Source: Microbacteriaceae bacterium (GTDB lineage: Bacteria > Actinomycetota > Actinomycetes > Actinomycetales > Microbacteriaceae). From it: a stretch of DNA of 8,372 bases. The notes below the pieces were generated by a model, which did not search any database, had not been told where the DNA came from, and saw only the letters and a list, made by a program, of their open reading frames with translations. The position numbers and the translations under genes are program-made. Shown piece by piece: positions 1 to 6,141 of this stretch. Within the stretch, counting starts at the first letter, position 1; every line of letters begins with the position of its first letter. The stretch is taken from assembly GCA_025463615.1 (NCBI GenBank), contig JAODAU010000108.1:1-8372 (forward strand), in the 5' to 3' direction.

Positions 1-28
1 CTTTCTTGGCATCTGGTGCGAGTGGCAT
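1..28 (-). CDS. 5' end of a minus-strand gene leaving the window at the left edge
   Basis: Reading leftwards from 28, an ATG opens with M-P-L-A-P-D-A-K-K before the window ends. Upstream on the same strand is a purine-rich AAAGGGG about six bases before the ATG, a usable ribosome binding site. Only nine residues are visible, so the product cannot be identified. Some alpha/beta-hydrolase esterases open with a similar M-[AP]-L-x-P-x-A-K motif, but that resemblance is from memory and too short to rely on. The 112 bases between this start and the stop of the upstream gene at 141 could hold its own promoter. A GATAAA hexamer lies there on the minus strand, without a convincing -35 box at 17 bases. 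Confidence 0.5.
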
Positions 29-140
29 AGATGACCCCTTTCCCTCGTTGCGCGGTGCCCGTCACAGAATGTGCGAGCTCTCTTTATCCGCGGCCGTTTG
101 ACGGCAACCTTGGGAGTTTAGCAGAGAAGCGGCGGCGCGG

Positions 141-971
141 TCAGGCCATCGTCGAGAGCACGAGTTCGGTGACCGCGAACGTGGCGACGGGGCCTCCGAG
201 GGCGAAGGTCGCCCCCGCGGCCAGCGCGAGGCGACGGCGACGGAAGGCCGCGAAATCCACCGCCTGCTGCAGCCGGTCGAAACGGGCCGCATGGCGCTGG
301 GTCTCTTCGGGCGCGTCGCTGAGCTCGCCGATGCCGAGCTGCTGCTCGATCACGGCCGAGAAATGCGCCACGGCCGCGGGTTCGAGCGTCACCGGCGCCT
401 GGGCCAGCGAGAGGGCGAGCATGGATGCCGGCAGCACCTTCACGACGGGCGGCTTCGCTCCCCCGCGGATCGTGTAGACGCCCACCGCGACGACCAGCGG
501 CGTCACCGGGATCTCGTTGCCCGTGGTGGAGAAGAGCAGCGCCTCGAGCTGGCGTGCCGCGGTGCGGGCATCCGCCATGTACGTGGTCTTGAAGCCGTTG
601 GCGGTGAGCAGCGTGCCCGAGGCGAAGACCTTCTTGCCGAGGAAATTGCGGATGCTGACGGTGAAGATCCCCGACGGCCCGACGATCACCTGGTCGACCA
701 CCGAATCCTTCGCGCCGTCGGGCACGACGTTGAGCACGCTCCAGCCCGGGCCGAGCTCGGCCAGCAGGCCGGTCACCTCGAGCTCGCGGCGCGCCCGGTC
801 GTACCACGGACGCGCGGAGCGGCGCAGCGGGTTGAGCCCGAACGAGCGACCGAACCAGCCCTGCGAGGTCTTGCCGCCCTGCTCCTCGAGACACCGCTCG
901 ATCACGGGATACGCGGTGCCGCGCGGGCGCGACGGGGTGGATGGTGCGGAAACGACCAGTGCGTGTGACAA
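141..971 (-). CDS. NERD-like domain protein with C-terminal hydrophobic segment
   Basis: About 276 residues from the chosen start. Residues 57-165 resemble a NERD (nuclease-related) domain: an R-R-E-L-E-V helix (61-66), W-S-V-L-N (77-81), then D93-Q-V-I-V-G-P-S-G-I-F-T-V followed by S-I-R-N (106-109), and I-P-V-T-P (154-158). Classical NERD domains carry an acid-x-lysine at the position of S106-I-R108, so the presumed nuclease centre is lost. A basic stretch (R244-R247) precedes a hydrophobic segment at 248-273, probably a membrane anchor. A paralog lies at 5061-5996. The TTG at 971 is preceded by GGGGGAG, only three bases away. An in-frame GTG at 1043 has no visible ribosome binding site, and a GTG at 905 is another option. 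The gene is divergent from the HdeD-like gene. Function is unknown; a sensory or scaffold role at the membrane is inference. Confidence 0.75.
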   Translation of the reverse strand: MSHALVVSAPSTPSRPRGTAYPVIERCLEEQGGKTSQGWFGRSFGLNPLRRSARPWYDRARRELEVTGLLAELGPGWSVLNVVPDGAKDSVVDQVIVGPSGIFTVSIRNFLGKKVFASGTLLTANGFKTTYMADARTAARQLEALLFSTTGNEIPVTPLVVAVGVYTIRGGAKPPVVKVLPASMLALSLAQAPVTLEPAAVAHFSAVIEQQLGIGELSDAPEETQRHAARFDRLQQAVDFAAFRRRRLALAAGATFALGGPVATFAVTELVLSTMA

Positions 972-1026
972 CGGCTCCCCCAAGCTCGGTGGTCTGAGGC
1001 TACGTGGCGCGGACGGGTCGCGGCAT

Positions 1027-1040
1027 CCCCAAAAGGGGGG
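1027..1040. other. Small CCCC-AAAA-GGGG inverted motif between divergent genes
   Basis: In the 158-base space between the divergent NERD-like and HdeD-like genes, four C (1027-1030) and a G run (1035-1040) flank AAAA. It could be an operator half-site pair or a short hairpin. I do not recognise a specific regulator for it. If the GTG at 1043 is the true start of the NERD-like gene, the motif lies inside that coding region. Confidence 0.25.
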
Positions 1041-1064
1041 CACTTGTTTGCGGGTATGGCGGTC

Positions 1065-1094
1065 TCGACCGGCGGGCGCGCGCTCTGCCAGAAT
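1065..1094 (+). promoter_or_regulatory. Possible promoter for the HdeD-like gene
   Basis: TCGACC (1065-1070) matches TTGACA at four of six positions. It is followed after 18 bases by CAGAAT (1089-1094), which matches TATAAT at four of six. The predicted transcript would start near 1101, giving a short leader to the ATG at 1130. No better pair is seen, but both boxes are weak and such matches occur by chance. Confidence 0.25.
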
Positions 1095-1116
1095 CTGGAG
1101 CGACAGCCACTCGCAC

Positions 1117-1123
1117 GAAGGAG
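1117..1123 (+). promoter_or_regulatory. Ribosome binding site of the HdeD-like gene
   Basis: GAAGGAG ends six bases before the ATG at 1130. This ideal spacing decides the start over the longer in-frame reading that opens at 1004, whose extra 42 residues are polar and unlike the family. Confidence 0.8.
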
Positions 1124-1129
1124 CCCCGA

Positions 1130-1696
1130 ATGACCACTCCCCTCGACGTCCCCAGCCTCAGCGGAATGCTCCGCGTGCACCGCGGCGTGCTCATCGCGGT
1201 CTCCGTGATCGGCATCGTGCTCGGCATCCTGGGCCTCATCTTCCCGGGCGCCCTGCTCATCACCGTGGGGCTGCTGTTCGGGAGCTACCTCGTCGTCTCC
1301 GGGGTGTTCCGCATCGTCTCGGCGTTCGCCGGGGAGCGGCTCTCGACCGGGATGCGCTGGTTCAGCGGAATCCTCGGCGTGCTCATCCTCGTGGCCGGCG
1401 TGCTCTGCCTCGCCAACCCGTTCCGCTCGCTGTTCGCGATCGCGTTCCTGATCGGCATCGGCTTCATCGCCGAGGGCATCGTGGACATCGCCTCCGCCAT
1501 CCAGGCGACCGTGAAGCCCGTCTGGTACGGCTGGGTGAGCGGCGTGCTCGCCGTGATCGCCGGCATCGTGACGTTCCTGCTGCCGGGTCTCTCGCTGACC
1601 GTGTTCGTGACGGTCGCGTCGATCCTGCTCATCGTGGTCAGCGTCTCGACGCTGCTGATGCTGCCGCGCCGGCCGAAGACCGCTGCGGCCGCCTGA
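1130..1696 (+). CDS. HdeD family (DUF308) six-helix membrane protein
   Basis: A 188-residue protein that is almost entirely membrane-embedded, with six hydrophobic segments at roughly 19-37, 41-64, 78-95, 100-122, 133-152 and 156-178. The helices come in pairs with a recurring pattern: L-I-F-P-G (36-40), L-A-N-P-F (94-98) and L-L-P-G (150-153) mark the turns, as expected for the DUF308 repeat. The E. coli namesake HdeD is linked to acid resistance; the role in actinobacteria is not established. The length matches the family's usual 180-200 residues. The N-terminus (about 18 residues) and the R-R-P-K tail are probably cytoplasmic. The gene stands alone on its strand, with its own ribosome binding site and a repeat cluster just after its stop that may end the transcript. 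Confidence 0.88.
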   Translation: MTTPLDVPSLSGMLRVHRGVLIAVSVIGIVLGILGLIFPGALLITVGLLFGSYLVVSGVFRIVSAFAGERLSTGMRWFSGILGVLILVAGVLCLANPFRSLFAIAFLIGIGFIAEGIVDIASAIQATVKPVWYGWVSGVLAVIAGIVTFLLPGLSLTVFVTVASILLIVVSVSTLLMLPRRPKTAAAA

Positions 1697-1702
1697 CACC
1701 TC

Positions 1703-1724
1703 GGTCGCTGAGGCTCTCGAAGCG
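1703..1724 (-). repeat. Inverted copy of a 22-base intergenic repeat
   Basis: Seven bases after the HdeD-like stop, this element is the reverse complement, with one internal mismatch and a differing end base, of the tandem units at 1742-1808. Pairing it with any of those units gives a stem of about 20 bp, so it can act as one arm of a terminator-like hairpin between the converging genes. Confidence 0.8.
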
Positions 1725-1741
1725 AGCGATCGCGGATGGCC

Positions 1742-1808
1742 CCTTCGAGAGCCTCAGGGACCGCCTTCGAGAGCCTCAGGGACCGCCCTTCGAGAGCCTC
1801 AGGGACCG
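1742..1808 (+). repeat. Three tandem copies of a 22-base repeat (core TCGAGAGCCTCAGGGACC)
   Basis: Units lie at 1742-1763, 1764-1785 and 1787-1808, identical over 22 bases with one extra C before the third. From memory, related sequences of the form CTTCGAC-[AG]-[AG]-GCTCAGGGACC are widespread as intergenic repeats in Microbacteriaceae and other bacteria; this variant has GAGAGCC in the middle. The third copy runs into the VanZ-like gene and provides its last two residues (G-P) and its stop codon. There are no spacers between units, so it is not a CRISPR array. Its position between convergent genes fits a bidirectional transcription terminator or a REP-like element. Confidence 0.85.
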
Positions 1809-2251
1809 GTTACGGGGATGGGGCGCGTGGTGGGGCGTGAGCCGCGCCGCGGGATCGTCACCAGCAGCGCGATGATCACGCCGACCATCGCGCCGAGCGA
1901 GTTCGAGAGCACGTCACGCGGGTCGGAGACCCGGCCCGGGATGCCGAGCTGGCTGAGCTCGATCGTCACGGTGAGCGCCACCCCGATCAGCATCGCGAGC
2001 CACCATCGCCTGCGCCCGAGCACCAGCACGAACAGCAGCCCGATGGGCACGAACATCGCGATGTTCGCCGTGAACTCCACCCGGTCATAGGTGATCCAGC
2101 TGGTGAGCTGGTGGTTGCCGAAGAAGTGCAGCAGCCGGTACAGGATGCGGCTGCCGCCCGCATCGAGCGGCTGCGGCCCGAGCGTGACCCACCCGACCAC
2201 GCCGAGGTAGGCGAGGGTGAGCACGAAGAGCACGGGATGGCGCCGGATCAT
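1799..2251 (-). CDS. VanZ-like family membrane protein
   Basis: A 150-residue protein with about four membrane segments (7-25, 60-79, 83-101, 114-133). VanZ-family signatures are complete: N63-I-A-M-F-V-P-I-G71 in the second helix, E98-L-S-Q101 in the third, then G-R107-V-S-D-P-R-D113-V-L-S-N117-S-L-G120. Enterococcal VanZ gives low-level teicoplanin resistance, but most chromosomal VanZ-like proteins have no assigned function. The ATG at 2251 directly follows the TGA of the upstream YhhN-like gene, with no intervening base and no Shine-Dalgarno, so translation is probably coupled. The C-terminal tail (134-150) is basic and proline-rich. Its last residues and stop lie in the third copy of the intergenic repeat, so the ancestral end may have differed. 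Confidence 0.87.
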   Translation of the reverse strand: MIRRHPVLFVLTLAYLGVVGWVTLGPQPLDAGGSRILYRLLHFFGNHQLTSWITYDRVEFTANIAMFVPIGLLFVLVLGRRRWWLAMLIGVALTVTIELSQLGIPGRVSDPRDVLSNSLGAMVGVIIALLVTIPRRGSRPTTRPIPVTGP

Positions 2252-2938
2252 TCAGCCAGTCTGCGGCACGGGGCTGGGCGACCGCTCCGAACCGGGTGAG
2301 CGCACGGCGCCGAAGACGATCAGCCCCTCGCCCAGCAGGTAGAGCAGCATGATCACCGCGTCCGCCTGCCAGAGCGCGAAGCCCGGCAGGAAGAGCTTGA
2401 GTGCGAGCACCGTGTCCGAGGCGAGGAAGAGCAGCGCGCCGACGGCCGAGAACCGGTTCGTGGCCAGCGCGAACGCCGCCGAGGCGCCCAGCACCAGCCC
2501 GTAGACGGCCACGGGCACGAACAGGGCCCCGAGGTGCGGGCCGAGCACGACGAGCAGCGCCACCCACCACGGAACGAGCACCACCGCCCAGACCGGCACG
2601 CGCCGCGTGCGCAGGCCGCGGGCGAACAGCACCAGGTAGCTCACGTGCGCCAGCAGGAACGCGCCCAGCCCGAGCAGGAAGCCGAGGCCACCCGGGGTGC
2701 CGAGCAGCACATCCCCCAGCCAGGAGAACAGGATGCCGGCGGCCGCCGGCCCCACCACCCGGCGCGACCTCCGCGTGCGCGGGGCGGCCAGCACGAGCGC
2801 GAGCCCCAGCGCCGGCATCAGCAGCCACTTGCTCGCCGCCGCGAGCGTCGCGGCTCCCACGGCCAGCGCGACGAGCTGGAGCAGGGAGACCAGCACGTAC
2901 GGGAGGAACGGCACGAGCATCCGCGGGCCTGTCTGCAC
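2252..2938 (-). CDS. YhhN/TMEM86 family (lysoplasmalogenase-like) membrane protein
   Basis: 228 residues from the GTG at 2938, or 222 from the in-frame ATG at 2920; neither has a clear ribosome binding site. It has seven or eight hydrophobic segments. The family signatures are present in order: S36-K-W-L-L-M-P42, F71-S-W-L-G-D76, F94-L-L-A-H98-V-S-Y101, G167-A-L-L-F-L-A-S-D175 and Y200-L-L-G-E204-G-L-I. The animal homologue TMEM86B cleaves the vinyl ether bond of lysoplasmalogens using conserved aspartates; D76 and D175 would match them. The usual glutamine in the last motif appears as E204. Bacterial substrates are largely unproven. It is the first gene of a tight pair with the VanZ-like gene and is divergent from the MarP-like gene. 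Confidence 0.85.
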   Translation of the reverse strand: MQTGPRMLVPFLPYVLVSLLQLVALAVGAATLAAASKWLLMPALGLALVLAAPRTRRSRRVVGPAAAGILFSWLGDVLLGTPGGLGFLLGLGAFLLAHVSYLVLFARGLRTRRVPVWAVVLVPWWVALLVVLGPHLGALFVPVAVYGLVLGASAAFALATNRFSAVGALLFLASDTVLALKLFLPGFALWQADAVIMLLYLLGEGLIVFGAVRSPGSERSPSPVPQTG

Positions 2939-2981
2939 GGCTCAACCGTAACGCCGGAGCCAGTTCGCAGGGTGGCCGATC

Positions 2982-2987
2982 TACGAT
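2982..2987 (+). promoter_or_regulatory. Possible -10 element for the MarP-like gene
   Basis: TACGAT matches TATAAT at four of six positions and would start a transcript about 55 bases before the ATG at 3048. No acceptable -35 hexamer is seen at 16-18 bases, so this is a weak call. The 109-base space to the divergent YhhN-like gene must hold promoters for both. Confidence 0.25.
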
Positions 2988-3031
2988 GAATTGCTCGGCA
3001 GCGACAGACACCACGACAGCGACCACGACAG

Positions 3032-3037
3032 AAGGGG
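3032..3037 (+). promoter_or_regulatory. Ribosome binding site of the MarP-like gene
   Basis: AAGGGG lies ten bases before the ATG at 3048. It supports that start over an in-frame TTG at 2991, which would add 19 His/Asp/Arg-rich residues not expected in front of the first membrane helix. Confidence 0.6.
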
Positions 3038-3047
3038 CCACCACGCG

Positions 3048-4229
3048 ATGTTCGGCTCCATCGTGCTCGACCTCGGCCTGCTCGCCGTGCTCGTCGCCTA
3101 CGCGATCTACGGCTTCCGGCAGGGCTTCGTGCTGAGTATCGGCGGCATCCTCGGAGCCATCGTCGGCGCCGTGCTCGCCTTCTTCGCCATCCCGATCGTC
3201 ACGGGGTGGGTCGGCTCGAACCAGTGGCGGGTGCCCATCGTGCTCGTCGTGGTCGCGGGCCTCGTGATCGGCGGCCTGCTGCTCGGCACGGCCGCGGGGC
3301 GGGCGCTGCGCCGCGGCGTGCCCAAGGGGCCGCTGCGCATCCTCGACCGCATTCTCGGCGGCGTGGTCGCGCTGCTCACCACCGCCGCCGTGATCTCGAT
3401 GATGGCGTACAGCATCGGCGCCCTGGGCGTCCCGATCCTCTCGAGCGCGCTCAGCTCGTCGCGCGTCGTCGGCGCGATCGACACGCTCACGCCGCCGCCG
3501 ATTCGCACCCTCGAGGCGCAGGTGCGCTCGACGGTCACGCAGCAGGGCATCCCGCGGCTCCTCGACTCGATCGGCGCGGGGGCGCCGCTGCCGATCCCCA
3601 GCGCCACCGCATCCTCGGCCCAGGACGCGGCCGGCCACTCCGTGGTCAAGGTGGTGGGCAACGCCTTCGCCTGCGGCCAGAACCAGTCCGGCTCCGGCTT
3701 CGTCGTGTCGGCGGATCGGGTCATCACCAACGCCCATGTCGTCGCCGGGGTCACCCAGCCCGTCATCCAGGCGCCGGACGGCGGCAGCTGGACCGGCCGG
3801 GTCGTCTACTTCGACACGGTGAACGACCTCGCCGTGATCGCCGTGAACGGGATGCCGACCCCGGCCCTCACCGTCGGCAGCACCCTGGCGCAGGGTGCGT
3901 CCGCCGTCTTCGTGGGCTACCCGCTCGGCGGCCCGTTCAGCTCCAAGAACGCGGCGGTGCAGGGAGTGAGCACGGTGCGCGTGCCCGACATCTACGGCCA
4001 GAACCCGTCACCGCGCGAGGTCTACACGCTCGCGGCCGACATCGAGCAGGGCAACTCCGGCGGCCCCGTGATCGACTCGGCGGGCCACGTCGACGGCGTG
4101 GTCTTCGCCAAGTCGTCCACGACTGCGGACGTGGGCTTCGCGCTCACCGTCTCCGAGCTGGCGCCGGTCGCGGCGCAGGCGGCGCGGCTGAGCGCAGCAG
4201 TGCCGTCGGGTCACTGCACGTCGGAGTGA
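3048..4229 (+). CDS. marP: MarP family membrane-anchored periplasmic serine protease
   Basis: 393 residues in two parts. Residues 1-125 form a CvpA-like membrane region with about four helices (5-21, 28-50, 62-84, 103-125), including Y-G-F-R-Q-G-F at 21-27. After a linker comes a chymotrypsin-fold protease (about 195-385) with a complete triad: H230 in T-N-A-H, D260 in V-N-D-L-A-V, and S337 in G-N-S-G-G-P. C209 and C390 are the only cysteines in the protease part. They match in position and spacing the pair that forms a disulfide in Mycobacterium tuberculosis MarP (Rv3671c), whose triad numbering is also nearly the same. In mycobacteria MarP protects pH homeostasis in acid and processes a peptidoglycan hydrolase. 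That role here is inference. The gene is single, divergent from YhhN-like and convergent with the dienelactone hydrolase-like gene only 18 bases away, with no obvious terminator between. Confidence 0.92.
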   Translation: MFGSIVLDLGLLAVLVAYAIYGFRQGFVLSIGGILGAIVGAVLAFFAIPIVTGWVGSNQWRVPIVLVVVAGLVIGGLLLGTAAGRALRRGVPKGPLRILDRILGGVVALLTTAAVISMMAYSIGALGVPILSSALSSSRVVGAIDTLTPPPIRTLEAQVRSTVTQQGIPRLLDSIGAGAPLPIPSATASSAQDAAGHSVVKVVGNAFACGQNQSGSGFVVSADRVITNAHVVAGVTQPVIQAPDGGSWTGRVVYFDTVNDLAVIAVNGMPTPALTVGSTLAQGASAVFVGYPLGGPFSSKNAAVQGVSTVRVPDIYGQNPSPREVYTLAADIEQGNSGGPVIDSAGHVDGVVFAKSSTTADVGFALTVSELAPVAAQAARLSAAVPSGHCTSE

Positions 4230-4247
4230 GCCAGCCCAGCTGCTGCG

Positions 4248-5015
4248 CTAGCTCAACTGCTGTGCGAGGAACGTTTTGGCGATCGCCCAGGCGTCGGCGG
4301 CGGCATCCGGAACGTAGGAGTGCGGGTTGGTGTCGTTGAAGAAGGCGTGGCCCGCGTTGGCGTAGACCTTGGCGGTGAAGTCGACGCCGGCGTCGTTCAT
4401 GCGCGCGGTGAGGCCGGGCAGCTTCTCTATGAGCGAGGTGTCCTCCTCGCCGTAGAAGGCGAAGACGGGGGCGGTGATGGTCGACACGTCCTCGGGCGCG
4501 GTGCCGTAGAACGGCAGCACCGCCTTCACCCGCGGGTCGGCCGCGGCGAGCGCGAAGCTGTAGGTGCCGCCGAAGCAGAAGCCGGTGACCGCGATCCTGC
4601 CGTCGACGCCGGGCTGTTCATCGAGGTGGTCGACGACCGCGCCGAGCGCCGCGACCGCCCAGGCCGGGTAGCCCTCCGTGCCGAGCGAGGCGAACGCGTT
4701 GCGCAGCTCGGGTTGCGCGTCGGTGCGCACCCTCTCGTCAGGGCTGTTGCGCTTGGCGAACAGGTCGGCGCCCACCAGCGGCTCGATGCCGATCGCGCTG
4801 AGGATGTCGGGGGCGGCGACGAGGTAGCCCTCGGCGGCCCAGCGATCCGCGATGCCTGTGATGTGGTCGACGAGCCCCCACACCTCGTGGATGAGCACGA
4901 TCGCGCCCCGGGGCGTGCCCTCGGGCTCGGCGAGGTAGACCGAGAACGACCCGGGGAAATCCCCTCCCGTGGCGACGGCGGCGGCGGGAACGGCGAGCTC
5001 GAGGGTCGATGACAT
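4248..5015 (-). CDS. Dienelactone hydrolase family protein
   Basis: 255 residues of alpha/beta-hydrolase fold, the usual length for this family. Catalytic residues fit dienelactone hydrolase (carboxymethylenebutenolidase): nucleophile C147 in G-F-C-F-G-G, D192 in G-E-E-D, H223 in A-G-H-A-F-F-N-D, and E44 in H-E-V-W-G-L, the glutamate that in the Pseudomonas enzyme interacts with the cysteine. The classical reaction opens dienelactone to maleylacetate in chloroaromatic breakdown, but no other gene of that pathway is near, so a general ester or lactone substrate is more likely. No signal peptide is seen, so it is probably cytoplasmic. The ATG at 5015 is preferred; an in-frame GTG at 5030 adds five residues, and neither has a strong ribosome binding site. 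It lies 45 bases downstream of the second NERD-like gene and may share its transcript. Confidence 0.88.
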   Translation of the reverse strand: MSSTLELAVPAAAVATGGDFPGSFSVYLAEPEGTPRGAIVLIHEVWGLVDHITGIADRWAAEGYLVAAPDILSAIGIEPLVGADLFAKRNSPDERVRTDAQPELRNAFASLGTEGYPAWAVAALGAVVDHLDEQPGVDGRIAVTGFCFGGTYSFALAAADPRVKAVLPFYGTAPEDVSTITAPVFAFYGEEDTSLIEKLPGLTARMNDAGVDFTAKVYANAGHAFFNDTNPHSYVPDAAADAWAIAKTFLAQQLS

Positions 5016-5060
5016 GTCGCCATTCAACACCCGCGGGACACCCGACGGCTGCGAGCGCGC

Positions 5061-5996
5061 TCAGTAGCCGAGCTGCTGCGCGGCGACCAGGCCCGACGTC
5101 GTGACGATGAGGATGCCGCACGCCAGCAACGCGCCGACCGCGGCCCAGAACAGCCGGCGGCTGCGCGCCGCGACGACCTGGCCGTGCACCTGCAGGAACG
5201 CCGATCCGGCCCCCGGGGCGAGCGGCGCCCGCTCGGGCCAGTTGACGCGCGCGATTGCGCTGTAGTCGGCGAGGGCGGCAGGCGAGAGGATGCGCGGGAG
5301 GCCGTGCAGCCACACGCCGAAGTCCTGCGGCACGAGCACCTCGGTGCGGCGCGGGCGGTCGCGGACCACGAGCTCGGCGGGGTCGGCGATCACGAGGCAG
5401 GGCGTGACCGGGATGGGCGTGTCGAGCACAGACCCGATCGTCTCGGAGACCCGATCCGCCTCGAACTCGGCGTCGCGGATGTGCGGGAACCGGGCGCTGC
5501 CGACCACGAAGGTGCGCTCCCCCACCCAGACCCTGTCGTCGAAGTGGTTGCGCAGGGTCACCGTGAAGACGCCGGGCGGGCCGACGAGGATGCGGTCGGC
5601 GCAGACGGCGGAGTCGCCCCGGAGCGAGAACTCGCGACCGCCAGCCCCCGCGCCGTCGAGCACGATCCACTCGTCGCCGAGTGCGGCGATGGCGTCGGCG
5701 ACCTCGAGCTCGGCGAGCGCGCCGGCGTAGGCGCGCCCGGCCCCCTTCGCCAGGGGGTCCGTGCCGAAGAAGCGGGCGAGCCGGCCGCGAACGGGTGCGG
5801 CGGACTGCAGCCGCAGGAACTCGCGGAGCCAGGTGAACGCGCTCGGCCCGTAGGATGCGGCGCGCGAGATGAGGCGCTCGGCCTCGGGTTCGGGGGTGAC
5901 GACCTCGGGCTTGGTGATGACCGGGGCCACGACCTCGGGCGCGGTGTCGACTGCCTTCTTCGCGATGGCGGTCGGCGCAGTGCGCACAAGTGTCAT
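5061..5996 (-). CDS. NERD-like domain protein with C-terminal membrane helix (paralog of 141-971)
   Basis: 311 residues. A low-complexity N-terminus rich in Val, Pro, Glu and Thr (about 16-40) contains the near-repeat P-E-V-V-A-P / P-E-V-V-T-P. It leads to F77-G-T-D-P-L82 and a NERD-like region (about 88-205): L94-A-E-L-E-V, W110-I-V-L-D, D134-R-I-L-V-G-P-P-G-V-F-T-V, T147-L-R-N150 and I195-P-V-T-P. As in its paralog, the acid-x-lysine of a nuclease centre is replaced, here by T147-L-R149. A strongly hydrophobic helix at 283-305 near the C-terminus suggests membrane anchoring. The ATG at 5996 is fixed by GGGGAGGA six bases upstream. A longer in-frame reading to 6044 would add 16 arginine- and histidine-rich residues and is unlikely. 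Function is unknown; it may be co-transcribed with the hydrolase gene downstream. Confidence 0.8.
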   Translation of the reverse strand: MTLVRTAPTAIAKKAVDTAPEVVAPVITKPEVVTPEPEAERLISRAASYGPSAFTWLREFLRLQSAAPVRGRLARFFGTDPLAKGAGRAYAGALAELEVADAIAALGDEWIVLDGAGAGGREFSLRGDSAVCADRILVGPPGVFTVTLRNHFDDRVWVGERTFVVGSARFPHIRDAEFEADRVSETIGSVLDTPIPVTPCLVIADPAELVVRDRPRRTEVLVPQDFGVWLHGLPRILSPAALADYSAIARVNWPERAPLAPGAGSAFLQVHGQVVAARSRRLFWAAVGALLACGILIVTTSGLVAAQQLGY

Positions 5997-6002
5997 GGCC
6001 CG

Positions 6003-6010
6003 TCCTCCCC
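6003..6010 (-). promoter_or_regulatory. Ribosome binding site of the second NERD-like gene
   Basis: On the minus strand GGGGAGGA ends six bases before the ATG at 5996, close to the ideal spacing. It decides that start over the upstream in-frame ATG at 6044. Confidence 0.8.
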
Positions 6011-6141
6011 ACGGTCGTCGCCGGCGGTGCCCCCCATGGTCCATCGGCTCCCCTCCACGCTAACGAAGGCGGATGCGGCGGCGCTCGCCCCAGAACGGGG
6101 CAGATTTCGCTTGCAATCCGGGCCCCCCAGGAGGATTCTGG

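Noticed and set aside
93..105. GCCGT-TTG-ACGGC hairpin as terminator of the first NERD-like gene
   Set aside because: The stem is only 5 bp, with no U-tract on the minus strand; too weak to call.
1742..1808. CRISPR-like array
   Set aside because: Units abut with zero or one base between them, there are no spacers, and no cas gene is present.
517..1875. A 452-codon plus-strand frame reaching the repeat cluster, with a repeated F-E-S-L-R-D-R-L-R peptide
   Set aside because: The peptide repeat is only the intergenic DNA repeat read in one frame, and most of the frame is antisense to the NERD-like gene or out of frame with the HdeD-like gene.
2085..3737. A 550-codon minus-strand open frame across the VanZ, YhhN and MarP genes
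   Set aside because: It is an arginine-, alanine- and aspartate-rich shadow of three better-supported genes with clear family motifs; long spurious frames are normal at this GC content.
3206..4339. A 377-codon plus-strand frame inside and past the MarP-like gene
   Set aside because: Its arginine/glycine-rich translation has no motif, and the overlapping frame has a complete protease triad.
141..5996. A phage-defence island built around the two NERD-like proteins
   Set aside because: No helicase, kinase, methylase, integrase or other defence partner is nearby. The proteins lack the nuclease residues, and the neighbours are housekeeping-like membrane proteins and hydrolases.
4738..6012. A 424-codon minus-strand frame over the hydrolase and second NERD-like genes
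   Set aside because: Low-complexity Arg/Ala/Gly shadow; the alternative frames carry the catalytic residues, conserved motifs and a good ribosome binding site.
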